From the NCBI GenBank assembly GCA_030737835.1, contig JAUJYN010000017.1, positions 806,001 to 870,000 of the forward strand: a stretch of DNA of 64,000 nucleotides, given 5' to 3'. Both the position numbers and the translations under genes were made by a program. Numbering within the stretch: position 1 is the stretch's first letter; each line of letters opens with the position of its first letter. Positions 47,755-59,046 of this stretch are shown here, one piece after another. Below the pieces are notes generated by a model. It saw only the letters and a program-made list of their open reading frames with translations. It made no database searches and was not told where the DNA came from. The DNA comes from Acorus gramineus. Lineage: Eukaryota > Streptophyta > Magnoliopsida > Acorales > Acoraceae.

Positions 47755-49675
47755 TGTTATATATATGTCACTTTTAACCTTCTGGTAACCATTGGACCAT
47801 TCTGGCACTTTTTCAGTTTTTTTCGCGCGGGTGGTGCGCGCGGGGCGAGGCGATTGGGCGCTGGGCGTGCGGGTGTGCGCGCGAGTCGCTGCGCTGGGGC
47901 GCAGTGGGCGCGCGGTGCACCTGGGGGGACTTGGCGGAGTGTCCGGGCGTGTGGGCTGGGCTCGGCAGTGCGCTGGGCGCGCGGGCCGGGGCACGGCTGT
48001 GTGCCTGGGGCATGTGGCCGTGCGGGCGGCTGCCCGGGGGTTCGGGAGTGAGTCGGGGTGCTTGGACTCGCGTGCGTATAGGCCGTATGTACGCTTGTCC
48101 GAGTGTTGGGTATTTTTAGCATATTTTTGTGTATTTTTGTGGTATTTTGTGTATTTTACTCACCTAGTTGATTACCCTGTCTTGCAGATCTTGACGGACG
48201 GTCGCGCGACGACCCGGTTATCGGTGAGTGGGACAACCCAACCCAGTTGGGAGGCACTATATGCACTTGGGCGTATACCGTCCTCCCCTGGGGCACCGCA
48301 GTTGATATTAACTTGTTATATGTAATCCATGCAAGCATGATTAGTGTGTAGAATGCATGCCACCCTAGACTTTGTATGTTAGGGACTTGCACCCGTAGGA
48401 TATGTGTAAGAGCCGTGCATCCTGTCACCTTGTTATCATGCTAGGAAAGCCTCGACCTATGCATGCGTCCTAGTAGTTTGATTTATTAAATTAAATGCAA
48501 GCTTATGATATCTTTAGCATGCCTTAGGGAATATTAAGGGGCCTTGCGAGGTCAACATTGAGACCCGGGCTAGGGTACTCCGTGTTCCTTGTTTGGTTGG
48601 CGGGATGTCCTATATCGGGACCTCAGGTTGCCCTCCCAAGGTTTCTTTTCCCCATTATTTTCTTATATGTTCCCCGCATCTTGGTTATGCGCGCTGGAGG
48701 AATTCTGAAGAATTCAAGACATTAGAGTTGTTGAGATGTGTTGTCGGCGGATCCGAGTGGATCATATGCGCATGGATAGGCTGTTCTGTTCCCTTCGTTG
48801 GATCCGTGTAGAGACTGCCCCGGCGTTAGAAAGGCTGTCCCGTGCAGGGGCTCCCATCAGTAGGCACCTCCTGATTTGGGACGGACTGTGCTGAATGTGG
48901 GAGTGGCCAAGCGGCCTACGGAGTGGGGAGAGACTATCGGTGGACCAAGGGTGACCAACAGCCTAGTCAGTCCCAATATCCTATGTCACCTGTTGAGGGG
49001 TGAGGGTGAGGGTGTGGTGGGCCGGCGATGTAGCGACCCACTGGATTGTGTAAGGATGATTATCAGCCTATTAAGTCCCAATATCCTTTGTCACCTATTG
49101 AGGGGTGGGGGTGAGGGTGAGGGTGTGGTGGTTCGGCGATGTAGCGACCCACTGGATTCGTGTTGTTTATGCCACTTTGAGGCTTTTAATGATTATTTGT
49201 GGTCGATATAATTGTGATGCATGGGTTGTGCTATTCACTGAGCGTGTGGCTCACCCCTCGCATAATATTTTCTCCAGTGATTACCGAGGCGGACTTGAAG
49301 GAGGAGCTCCCCGAGCGACTGCACCAGTAGCGGAGTAGCGCCACGTCCCGCGAGTTTTAGAGGCCATCAGCATCCTTTTTGATTGTATGTATATATTTCT
49401 GTGCTTGGGCACCCAATTTGGATTGTATTTGGATGTTTGTGTTTATATTGGCTCTCACAGGACATATGATTATGTATCGAGTCTGTAATGTGTTTTGATT
49501 TACAGATTCAGTCTTTTTAGCTTCCGCTATCTGTGTATACATCATGTCAGCCTCTTTGTTGTCTGTGTTGTCTTTTTAGCTGTTGTTTATGGTATGCTAT
49601 TGATCTCCTGTATTGACTGCTGATATCATGTATACGCTTGCCGCGTCCCGGGGACGGCCGCCCTGGGGCGTGACA
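47755..49675 (+). repeat. 5' LTR of the Tekay element
   Basis: It is 1,921 bp and collinear with and very similar to the 3' LTR where both are present. It contains a GC-rich stretch (about 47825-48070), a splice-like block (48175-48230), two CCCTCACCC modules in reverse form (GGGTGAGGGTGAGGG, 48990-49130) and a mini-ORF block (49271-49330). Confidence 0.92.
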
Positions 49676-49680
49676 AAAGT

Positions 49681-49692
49681 TGGTATCAGAGC
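49681..49692 (+). other. Primer-binding site, tRNA-iMet
   Basis: TGGTATCAGAGC, complementary to the 3' end of initiator methionine tRNA, lies 5 bp after the 5' LTR. This is the standard site for plant Tekay elements. Confidence 0.95.
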
Positions 49693-49795
49693 CTGGTCCT
49701 GTCAGAGCCAATTGTCTTCTTTTTCGTAGAGATGAGTCCTAGGATTTCTATATGAGTATTCTGATCCTAGTGTCTGGTTTTCTTAGGTTGCTGAT

Positions 49796-51180
49796 ATGCC
49801 TCCTCGCAGAGGACGGCGCGGACGTGGTCCCTCTCGACCTTTGGAGGTTTCCGGACCTACCAGAGGCGAGGATGCTATTGGAGAGTCCTCAGCCGTGAGG
49901 CCAGGATCAGCGCAGGAGCCTCCTGCCTGGGAGCGCGCGTTTGCGCGGATAGCAGATTTGGTGGAGACGCAGACCAGGGCACTGGAGGCCCAGACCAGAG
50001 TGTTGGCAGATCAGGCACGGGAGATTCAGGAGCTGCGGGCGGCCCGCGAGGCAGTTCCGCAGGTCCCCTTGGTGGCAGATCCACCTGTGGTACCCGATGT
50101 ACCCCCAGTCCCCGTGGTGGTTCCGGCGGTCAGAGTTCAGGATCCCCAGGAGAGGGAGGTGGGGCTAGAGGCTGCAGCGCAGCAGAGTGGCCTCGCAGCC
50201 TTTCTGAAGCTCCACCCTCCTGAGTTCCAGGGTCAGACGGTGGATCCCCTTGCTCCAGAGAGATGGTTGATGGAGGTGGATGCGATCTTCTCGACCATGC
50301 TTTGCACCGATCGCCAGCGAGTCTCCCTGGCCACTTTTATGCTGAAGGGTAGCGCCGCCGACTGGTGGGCTACTAGATCAGTGGACATCCCGGAGGGAGT
50401 GGAGCAGCTTTCATGGACGGGGTTCCGGAGGTATTTCTTGGAGGAGTACTTCCCATTCTCGACGCGCCAGATAGTGATGCAGGAGTTTGAGCAGCTGACG
50501 CAGGGCTCTATGTCTGTCGCTGACTACTCCACGCGCTTCACGAGACTGTCCAGATTCGCTCCAGCCTTGGTGATGGACGAGGAGACGAGGTGCCGTCGAT
50601 TCGAGCTTGGTCTCAGCAGCGCCATTCGGGTGCATGTTACCTCCCAGGCATTCACGAGGTACTCCGACTTGGTGTCTCGAGCGAAGACAGTCGAGCGAGA
50701 CCTCGGGATCCTCGTGAGGGCTTCGACCCCTTCGGCAGACCAGAGGCCACCCAGGAGCCAGGACCAGGGACAGCGCAAGAAGAAGAGGCCCCGCTTTGAT
50801 CGGTCAGCGGCTGCCTCTCCTCCAGCAGATGTGGTGCCAGTGCGAGGTCCAGCACCCATCGCAGCAGTGCCAGTCCAGGCGAGGCGACCAGAGACGCGGC
50901 GCTGTTATCACTGTCAGTGCATCGGGCATATCTTGTATAATTGCCCTGACGCTGGCCGACCCCGCGTGATGCCTCCGCAGCAGCAGCCGTTCCAGCAGCA
51001 GCGCCAGCAGCAGCAGCAGCCTCAGCGCCAGCCGCAGCAGCAGCCTCAGCGTCAGCAGCAGCAGCCACAGGGTGGCCGTGCTGACCAGAGGAGGCAGCCA
51101 GCGCAGCCGGCGAGGCGTGCCCCTGCTCCTCAGCCTCAGTTTGTTCAGGGCCGAGTGGCAGCGCTTTCAGCAGAGGAGGC
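49796..51180 (+). mobile_element. Tekay gag region
   Basis: It starts MPPRRGRRGRG. A coiled, charged stretch (ALEAQTRVLADQAREIQEL) precedes the gag core (WLMEVDAIFSTML, SAADWW). A basic and Gln-rich linker at about 50980-51075 follows. The zinc knuckle C-x2-C-x4-H-x4-C is encoded at 50903-50944 (CYHCQCIGHILYNC). Gag forms the virus-like particle and binds the element RNA. Confidence 0.93.
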
Positions 51181-51700
51181 TCAGGCATCAGGCAGCGTGG
51201 TCCGAGGTATTGTTCAGATCTCCCAGCTCCCTGCATATGTGTTGTTTGATTCCGGAGCCACACACTCGTTCGTGTCTCCCGCTTTCGCGAGACGGACGTG
51301 GCGTCCGCCCCTTTGGATGGTATCTTGGAGGTATCATTGCCCGTGGGAGACCGGATTCTCCTTAGTTCTGTGTACCGAGGGTGTACGGTGGTGGTTGCGG
51401 AGCATGAGTTTCCAGTGGAGTTGGTGGAGCTCGCGATGACGGACTTTGATGCCATCCTGGGAATGGATTGGCTTGCAGCTAGTCACGCCAGCATCGACTA
51501 TGTTGCCAAGTCGGTGTCTTTCCACCTTCCGGGTCGGAGGTCCTTCCAGTTCGTGGGCGATCGTGACGTAGCCCCTTTGGGGTTCGTGTCGTCCATGCAG
51601 GCGTGGAGACTCCTTCAGGGAGGATGCGAGGGCTTTCTAGCGTACATTGCTCAGGAGGATGCACCGCTGCGGGCAGATATCAGTCAGACTCCGGTCGTGG
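51181..51700 (+). mobile_element. Tekay protease region
   Basis: Contains the aspartic protease signature [11 protein letters not shown] at about 51245-51277 and a downstream [10 protein letters not shown] segment typical of gypsy proteases. It processes the polyprotein. Confidence 0.88.
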
Positions 51701-51739
51701 CAGAGTATCCCGAGGTTTTCCCCGATGATCTTCCGGGAT

Positions 51740-52440
51740 TACCGCCGGATCGCGCGATCGAGTTTGAGATCAATCTGATTCCGGGGACCGAGCCGATTTC
51801 GAGAGCTCCGTACCGGATGGCCCCTGCAGAGCTGAGGGTGCTCAAGGAGCAGTTGGAGGAGTTGCTGGAGAAGGGCTTCGCACGTCCGAGTGTTTCTCCG
51901 TGGGGAGCCCCTGTCCTGTTCGTCCGGAAGAAGGACGGTTCGCTGCGGCTGTGTATTGATTACAGGCAGCTGAACAAGCGGACAGTAAAGAACAAGTATC
52001 CCTTGCCGCGGATTGACGATCTGTTTGACCAGCTCCAGGGAGCGCGTGTCTTTTCCAAGATCGATCTCCGTTCGAGGTACTATCAGCTGAAGATCCGGGA
52101 GTCAGACATTCCGAAGACGGCCTTTCGTACCCGGTATGGGCACTACGAGTTCAGAGTACTGCCATTCGGGTTGACGAACGCGCCGGCGGCCTTCATGGAT
52201 CTGATGAACCGGGTGTTTCGGCCCTTCCTCGACTCCTTTGTGGTAGTATTCATCGATGACATATTGGTGTACTCGAGGAGTCTTGAGGAGCACGCTCACC
52301 ATCTTCGCACTGTCTTGGAGACTTTGGCCAGACATCAGTTGTTCGCCAAGTTCAGCAAGTGCGAGTTCTGGTTGGAGCGTATGGCCTTTCTGGGCCATGT
52401 GATTTCCGGTGAGGGCATATCTGTGGACCCGGAGAAGACG
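51740..52440 (+). mobile_element. Tekay reverse transcriptase domain
   Basis: Shows [46 protein letters not shown] and the catalytic FIDD box at 52249-52260 followed by ILVYS. These are fingers-palm motifs in the normal order for Ty3/gypsy enzymes. Confidence 0.96.
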
Positions 52441-52659
52441 CTCGCCGTGTCGAATTGGCGTCGACCGTCGAACCCCACAGAGATTCGGAGCTTCTTGGGC
52501 TTGGCGGGTTATTACAGGAGGTTTGTCGAGGGTTTCTCGAAGATAGCCGTTCCTCTTACCCGCCTCACTCGGAAGGATGTTCGGTTCGAGTGGTCCCCGT
52601 CTTGCGAGGAGAGCTTCCAGGAGTTGAAGCGAAGGCTCACCTCAGCGCCAGTTCTTACC

Positions 52660-53035
52660 CTTCCGTCTGGGAGTGGTGGGTTCGCAGTTTACATGGATGC
52701 ATCGCAGTTGGGTGTGGGTTGCGTCCTGATGCAGCACGGTAAGGTTGTGGCTTACGCGTCGCGTCAGTTGAAGCCCCATGAGCAGAATTACCCCACCCAC
52801 GACCTTGAGTTGGCAGCGATCATCTTTGCGCTGAAGATGTGGAGGCATTACCTCTATGGAGAGGAGTTCGAGCTCTTTACCGATCATAAGAGCTTGACAT
52901 ATTTGCAGTCCCAGCCGGAGCTCAACATGCGTCAGAGACGTTGGGTTGAGTTCCTGACGGACTATGATTGTGACATCGCTTACCATCCGGGTAAGGCGAA
53001 TGTCGTAGCAGATGCGCTCAGTAGGCAGCCCTTGG
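52660..53035 (+). mobile_element. Tekay RNase H domain
   Basis: Contains [43 protein letters not shown] and NVVADALSR, covering the catalytic acidic residues of the gypsy RNase H fold. Confidence 0.94.
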
Positions 53036-53289
53036 GCATGGCCGCCCATATGGCTGTCCGTCGTTGGAGGCTTCTGGAGGAGGCCGCTTGCTGGATCAGT
53101 GTTCGAGAGACTCCTGCTGGTGGCTTTTTGGCCAGGCTAGTGGTGCAGCCAGTCCTTCTCGACGATATCCGCACGGCTCAGGCTCAGGATCCGCATTTTA
53201 TAGTCCTCTCTGAAGGCGTCGCCCGGGGCGAGCGTCAGGACTACCAGATTCGCGCGGACGGGATCCTGCGATTCAGAGGCCGAGTGTGC

Positions 53290-54330
53290 ATTCCCGACGA
53301 CGCAGAGCTGAAGCGGAAGATTCTGGACGAGGCCCATCGTTCGAGGTACACAGTGCATCCTGGTGGCACGAAGATGTACAGGGGCCTTCGTCGCGGCTAC
53401 TGGTGGCGCGGGATGAAGACGGATATTGCCCGTTTCGTTGCCCGATGCCTAGTATGCCAGCAGGTGAAGTCGGAGCATCAGCGCCCTGCGGGGAAGCTGC
53501 AGTCCATTGAGATCCCTCAGTGGAAGTGGGAGCAGATCACCATGGACTTCGTCTCGGGTTGCCGAGGTCACGTTCGGGTCGCGATGCCATCTGGGTGATC
53601 GTCGACCGGCTGACGAAGTCTGCTCATTTCCTCCCCATCCGACTCACCGATTCTCTGGACACCCTGGCGCAGTTATTTGTCTCCGAGATTGTCCGTCTCC
53701 ATGGCACTCCAGTCAGCATCATTTCTGATCGAGACGCGCGTTTTACTTCGAGGTTCTGGCGTAGCCTCCAGCACGCCCTTGGTACGAACCTCCATTTCAG
53801 TACAGCGTTTCATCCGCAGACGGACGGCCAGTCGGAGAGGACGATCCAGACTCTTGAGGATATGCTGCGAGCCTGTGTTCTCGATTTTGGAGGCAGTTGG
53901 GAGAGGCACCTTCCGTTGGTGGAGTTTGCCTACAACAACAGCTACCACTCGAGTATCCGGATGGCTCCTTACGAGGCGCTCTATGGCCGCAGCTGCAGGT
54001 CCCCCTTGTGTTGGGACGAGGTCGGAGAGCGCCAGTTGGAGGGACCAGAGATCGTTCACCAGACCTCAGAGATGGTGAAGACGATTCGCGAGCGTATCCG
54101 AGTCGCTCAGAGTCGTCAGAAGTGCTACGCCGACCGTCGTCGCCGTGAGCTCGCCTTCGAGGTTGGTGACCATGTCTTCTTGAAGGTGTCCCCGATGAAG
54201 GGCATCTTCCGTTTCGGTGTGCGGGGCAAGCTGAGTCCGCGTTTCATTGGGCCGTTCCTCATCCTCGAGCGAGTTGGAGAGGTGGCCTATCGCATAGCTC
54301 TGCCCCCACAGTTGGCTCAGGCCCATGACG
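53290..54330 (+). mobile_element. Tekay integrase domain
   Basis: The zinc-binding part has H..H and CLVCQQVK at about 53330-53470. The catalytic core includes VDRLTKSAHFLP, SDRDARFTSRFW and HPQTDGQSERTIQTLEDML, giving the D, D and E positions. A GPF-type module (RFIGPFLILERVGEVAYRI) follows at about 54240-54300. Confidence 0.93.
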
Positions 54331-54419
54331 TCTTCCATGTCTCGCAGCTGAGGCGCTATGTCCACGATCCTGCTCACGTCATCCCGTTCGAGCCGCTCGT
54401 CTTTGAGCCGGACTTGTCT

Positions 54420-54584
54420 TTCGTCGAGCAGCCGATTGAGATCCTGGACCGCCGCGAGAAGAGGCTCCGCACCAAGACCGTCCAGCTGGTCAAGGTGCGA
54501 TGGCAGCACCGTTCCGGTGCCGAGGCCACTTGGGAGCTCGAGGACGCCATGCGTGACGCGTATCCGCATCTTTTCCCTTCTTAG
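54420..54584 (+). mobile_element. Tekay chromodomain
   Basis: The C-terminal segment reads ILDRREKRLRTKTVQLVKVR, W and EATWELEDAM, ending in a TAG at 54582-54584. The aromatic cage is only partly conserved, as in several plant chromoviruses. Such domains direct insertion to marked chromatin. Confidence 0.85.
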
Positions 54585-54619
54585 ATGTTCTTGTATTTAT
54601 TTTGAGGACAAAATTTCCT

Positions 54620-54632
54620 AAGGGGGGGAGAA
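54620..54632 (+). other. Polypurine tract
   Basis: AAGGGGGGGAGAA lies immediately before the 3' LTR and is the expected primer for plus-strand DNA synthesis. Confidence 0.92.
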
Positions 54633-57600
54633 TGTTATATATGTGTCACTTTTTGCCTTCTGGTAACCATTGGAGCATTTTGGCAGTTTTTGAGTTTTTT
54701 CGTTTTTCGATCGGAACCGCTAAAATTTTGGACTGTTAGCTATCATCCTGAGTTTGAGGACTCCGATTGAAAATCTAACTGCATATTATGTGTCCTGGTG
54801 CCATTCCAAGCCACTCACGAAAATTTCATCGAATTCCGGTAACGTTTCTGAATTTCACAGTTCCAGGGCGTATCCGGGTTTTGACCGAGCGAGAAGTCAT
54901 TGGGAGAGTTGACTCGGTCAAAGTGGGCCCATGACTTGGTCAACCCCTTTTGTTTTTTTGTGTGGTTAGGTTGACCCAAGTCAAAGTTCACTTAATCCTC
55001 TTTAATCCTCTCTTAAGCCCTAATTAAACCTAGTTAACCCTAATCTAATTGTGTTGACTTATTTAAGTGAGCTAAATTATCTCCTCCACTATTCATCATC
55101 TTCCCCAAATTGATTTCTCTCTCCCCCTCTCTCTTTTTCCACCTTTTACCCTAGTTAGAGAGCTTGGATCTCAAAACCCAAAGAAGAGAAAGGTAAGGGG
55201 AGCTCCCGATCTATCCACCGGTGGTCTCGGATTCGAGTTCCGATGTGTTTAGCCCCTTCTAACGCCCTCTTTTCTCCTCTGATTTCAGCGATTTTGAGGG
55301 CTGAGGAAGAGCTCGGTGGTGGTGGCCTTGGAGGAGGTGTTTCGGTGCGCGGAGAGCAACCGAACTTCCCTTCCTTCCCTTCCTTCCTTGGGTAAGCTCT
55401 CTTTCCTTCCTTTTCTTGCGTAGATGCTTGTTAGGAGGGTGGCTTTGGGTATGAGTGGCCGTTGGCGGCGGTGGGTGGCCGTTGGCGGCGGTTGGTGGCC
55501 ATTGGTGACCGGTGGGAGGTGGTTGGGTGGCTCGGGCAAGCAGGCAGGGTAGGCGGGCTGTCCCGGGTAGGCTGGCAGGCAGGGCAGCGCAGGTAGCGCA
55601 GGCTGGGCGCTATGGGACTTGCACGTGCGCTCGGGTGGAGCAGGGGGGTGCGCTGGGCGATGGTCGCGGGCGCTGGTTGCTGGGCGCGGGCGCTGGACGC
55701 TGGGCGATGGTCGCGGGTGCTGGGCGCCGTGCGCGGGTGTGCACGTGGGGCGTTGCGCAGAGGCGCGGTGCGTGCCGCGCGCAGGGGGCCGCGTACGGGT
55801 GCTGTGCGCAGGGCGCCGTGCGGATGTGCGCGATGGGGCGAGCGGTGGTGCGCGCAAGGTGCGCGCGGGGCGAGGCGCTGGGCGCAGGGTGTGCGGATGT
55901 ACGCGGTGGGGCGAGCCGGTGGTGCGCGCGGGGTGTACGCGGGGCGAGGCGATGGGGCGCTGGGCGTGCGGGTGTGCGCGATGGGGCGAGCGGTGGTGCG
56001 CGCAAGGTGCGCGCGGGGCGAGGCGCTGGGCGCAGGGCGTGCGGATGTGCGCGGTGGGGCGAGCCGGTGGTGCGCGCGGGGTGTGCGCGGGGCGAGGCGA
56101 TGGGGCGCTGGGCGTGCGGGTGTGCGGGTGTGCGCGCGAGTCGCTGCGCTGGGGCGCAGTGGGCGCGCGGTGCACCTGGGGGGACTTGGCGGAGTGTCCG
56201 GGCGTGCGGGCTGGGCTCGGCAGTGCACTGGGCGCGCTGGCCGGGGCTCGGCTGTGTGCCTGGGGCATGTGGCCGTGCGTGCGGCTGCCCGGGGGTTCGG
56301 GAGTGAGTCGGGGTGCTCGGACTCGCGTGCGTATAGGCCGTATGTACGCTTGTCCGAGTGTTGGGTATTTTTAGCATATTTTTGTGTATTTTTGTGGTAT
56401 TTTGTGTATTTTACTCACCTAGTTGATTACCCTGTCTTGCAGATCTTGACGGACGGTCGCGCGACGACCCGGTTATCGGTGAGTGGGACAACCCAACCCA
56501 GTTGGGAGGCACTATATGCACTTGGGCGTATACCGTCCTCCCCTGGGGCAATGCAGTTGATATTAACTTGTTATATGTAATCCATGCAAGCATGATTAGT
56601 GTGTAGAATGCATGCCACCTTAGACTTTGTATGTTAGGGACTTGCACCCGTAGGATATGTGTAAGAGCCGTGCATCCTGTCACCTTGTTATCATGCTAGG
56701 AAAGCCTCGACCTATGCATGCGTTCTAGTAGTTTGATTTATTAAATTAAACGCAAGCTTATGATATCTTTAGCATGCCTTAGGGAATATTAAGGGGCCTT
56801 GCGAGGTCAACATTGAGACCCGGGCTAGGGTACTCCGTGTTCCTTGTTTGGTTGGCGGGATGTCCTATATCAGGACCTCAGGTTGCCCTCCCAAGGTTTC
56901 TTTTCTCCATTATTATTTTATATGTTCCCCGCATCTTGGTTATGCGCGCTGGAGGAATTCTGAAGAATTCATGACATTAGAGTTGTTGAGATGTGTTGTC
57001 GGCGGATCCGAGTGGATCATATGCGCATGGATAGGCTGTTCTGTTCCCTTCGTTGGATCTGTGTAGAGATTGCCCCGGCGTTAGAAAGGCTGTCCCGTGC
57101 AGGGGCTCCCATCAGTAGGCACCTCCTGATTTGGGAAGGACTGTGTTGAATGTGGGAGTGGCCAAGCGGCCTACGGAGTGGGGAGAGACTATCGGTGGAC
57201 CAAGGGCGACCAACAGCCTAGTCAGTCCCAATATCCTATGTCACCTATTGAGGGGTGAGGGTGAGGGTGTGGTGGGCCGGCGATGTAGCGACCCACTGGA
57301 TTGTGTAAGGATGATTATCAGCCTATTATGTCCCAATATCCTTTGTCACCTATTGAGGGGTGGGGGTGAGGGTGAGGGTGTGGTGGTTCGGCGATGTAGC
57401 GACCCACTGGATTCTTGTTGTTTATGCCACTTTGAGGCTTTTAATGATTATTTGTGGTCGATATATATTGTGATGCATGGGTTGTGCTATTCACTGAGCG
57501 TGTAGCTCACCCCTCGCATAATATTTTTCTCTAGTGATTACGGAGGCGGACTTGAAGGAGGAGCTCCCCGAGAGACTGCACCAGTAGCGAAGTAGCGCCA

Positions 57601-57933
57601 CGTCCCGCGAGTTTTTGAGGCCATCAGCATCCTTTTGATTGTATGTATATATTTCTGTGCTTGGGCACCCAGTTCGGATTGTATTTGGATGTTTGTGTTT
57701 ATATTGGCTCTCACAGGACATATGATTATGTATCTAGTCTGTAATGTGTTGTTGATTTACAGATTCAGTCTTTTTAGCTTCTGCTATCTGTGTATACATC
57801 ATGTCATCCTCTTTGTTGTCTGTGTTGTCTTTTTAGCTGTTTGTTTATGGTATGTTATTGATCTCTTCTATTGACTGCTGATTTCATGTATACGCTTGCC
57901 GCGTCCCGAGGACGGCTGTCCTGGGGCGTGACA
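54633..57933 (+). repeat. 3' LTR of the Tekay element
   Basis: It is 3,301 bp. GC core at about 55600-56330, splice-like block at 56435-56490, two modules at 57240-57390 and a mini-ORF block at about 57530-57588. It ends GGGGCGTGACA. Confidence 0.95.
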
Positions 57934-59046
57934 GAGAGGGCGAGAGAGATCATCATCTCATGAAGCTGGTCATAGCTTTGCCCCATTAGCATGGGCGCAA
58001 CAACTACACCACGCCCTCGAGTCTTATCGCAAGGGAATATTAGGCAGGTGCCCGTTATTAACCCAGAGTTAATCATACTGGATATTCCAATTAATATGGT
58101 GGGAGTAGTATTACAATACTACCTAAGGCATGCCATATTCTATACATCCATACACATTACCAAAAATACATGCCCATACTAGAGGGGCTCATGCAACACA
58201 ATCATTCATGCATGAATACAATACATGTATATAAGCCTAGCATGCAAGATATCTACATATTATAGCTTAAGCATGGCCATACTACTTATCTACACAAGTA
58301 GTATAGCTAGGGGGGCCCATCGATGCGCGACGCGCGACTACGCGCGTCGAGCGCATCCCGAGGGGGGGGGGATTGGATCGAACCACTCACTGCAACCCAG
58401 GACCTCGCGCATCCCATCCGACGAGATCTGCAAGGTAAGGGCATCAAATTTGGTGAGTAACAACACAATTTAACACTTAGAACTCACTAGAGTTACAAAA
58501 GACTTAGACATGCACGCATGCGAGCACGCGCGTACGCACGCATGCCCAAGTGCCCCAGCACCTACCCGAGCCCCTGGGCAGCCCCACGCATGCCCCAGCA
58601 CGCGCACGCACACGCACGCACGCGCGCGCACTGGCACCCAGCCGCGCGCCTAGACACACGCCCAGGCGCACTGCCCGGCGCGCGCACCAGTGCGCCTGCT
58701 AGTGCCCTTCTACGCGCAGACAGACCCCTGCGCGCGCCCAGCCATCCTTAACCCCTTTTAACCCCTCCCCCACACTTCTCACTCACCCTAAACCAATTAC
58801 CTAGCATGCATGACCTCCCAACAACCCCCTAAGCCATGAAAAACCAAGAAAAGAAGGGGAAGAGCTTACCTAGGGAGGGGGAATGAAAGGGGGAGATTCG
58901 GGGGCCCTCGATGCTCCCGCGACCACCTCAACCACCACCTCCACAGCCCTCCTCAGCCTTCTTTGGCTGCAAATCAGGGGGGGGGGAAGACATGAGAGGG
59001 TGCTTGAGAGAGGAGAAACCACAACAACAACAACACATGCACAAAC

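Larger units (their letters stand above)
47755..57933 (+). mobile_element. Nearly whole Ty3/gypsy Tekay (Del) chromovirus
   Basis: It has TG..CA ends and perfect 5-bp flanks GAGAG at 47750-47754 and 57934-57938. The 5' LTR is 47755-49675 and the 3' LTR 54633-57933; the 5' LTR is about 1.4 kb shorter. The primer site is 49681-49692 and the purine tract 54620-54632. All domains are present in chromovirus order: gag, protease, reverse transcriptase, RNase H, integrase, chromodomain. The interior looks almost whole, with about two interruptions of the reading frame. By LTR similarity it is among the youngest insertions in the window. Confidence 0.95.
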
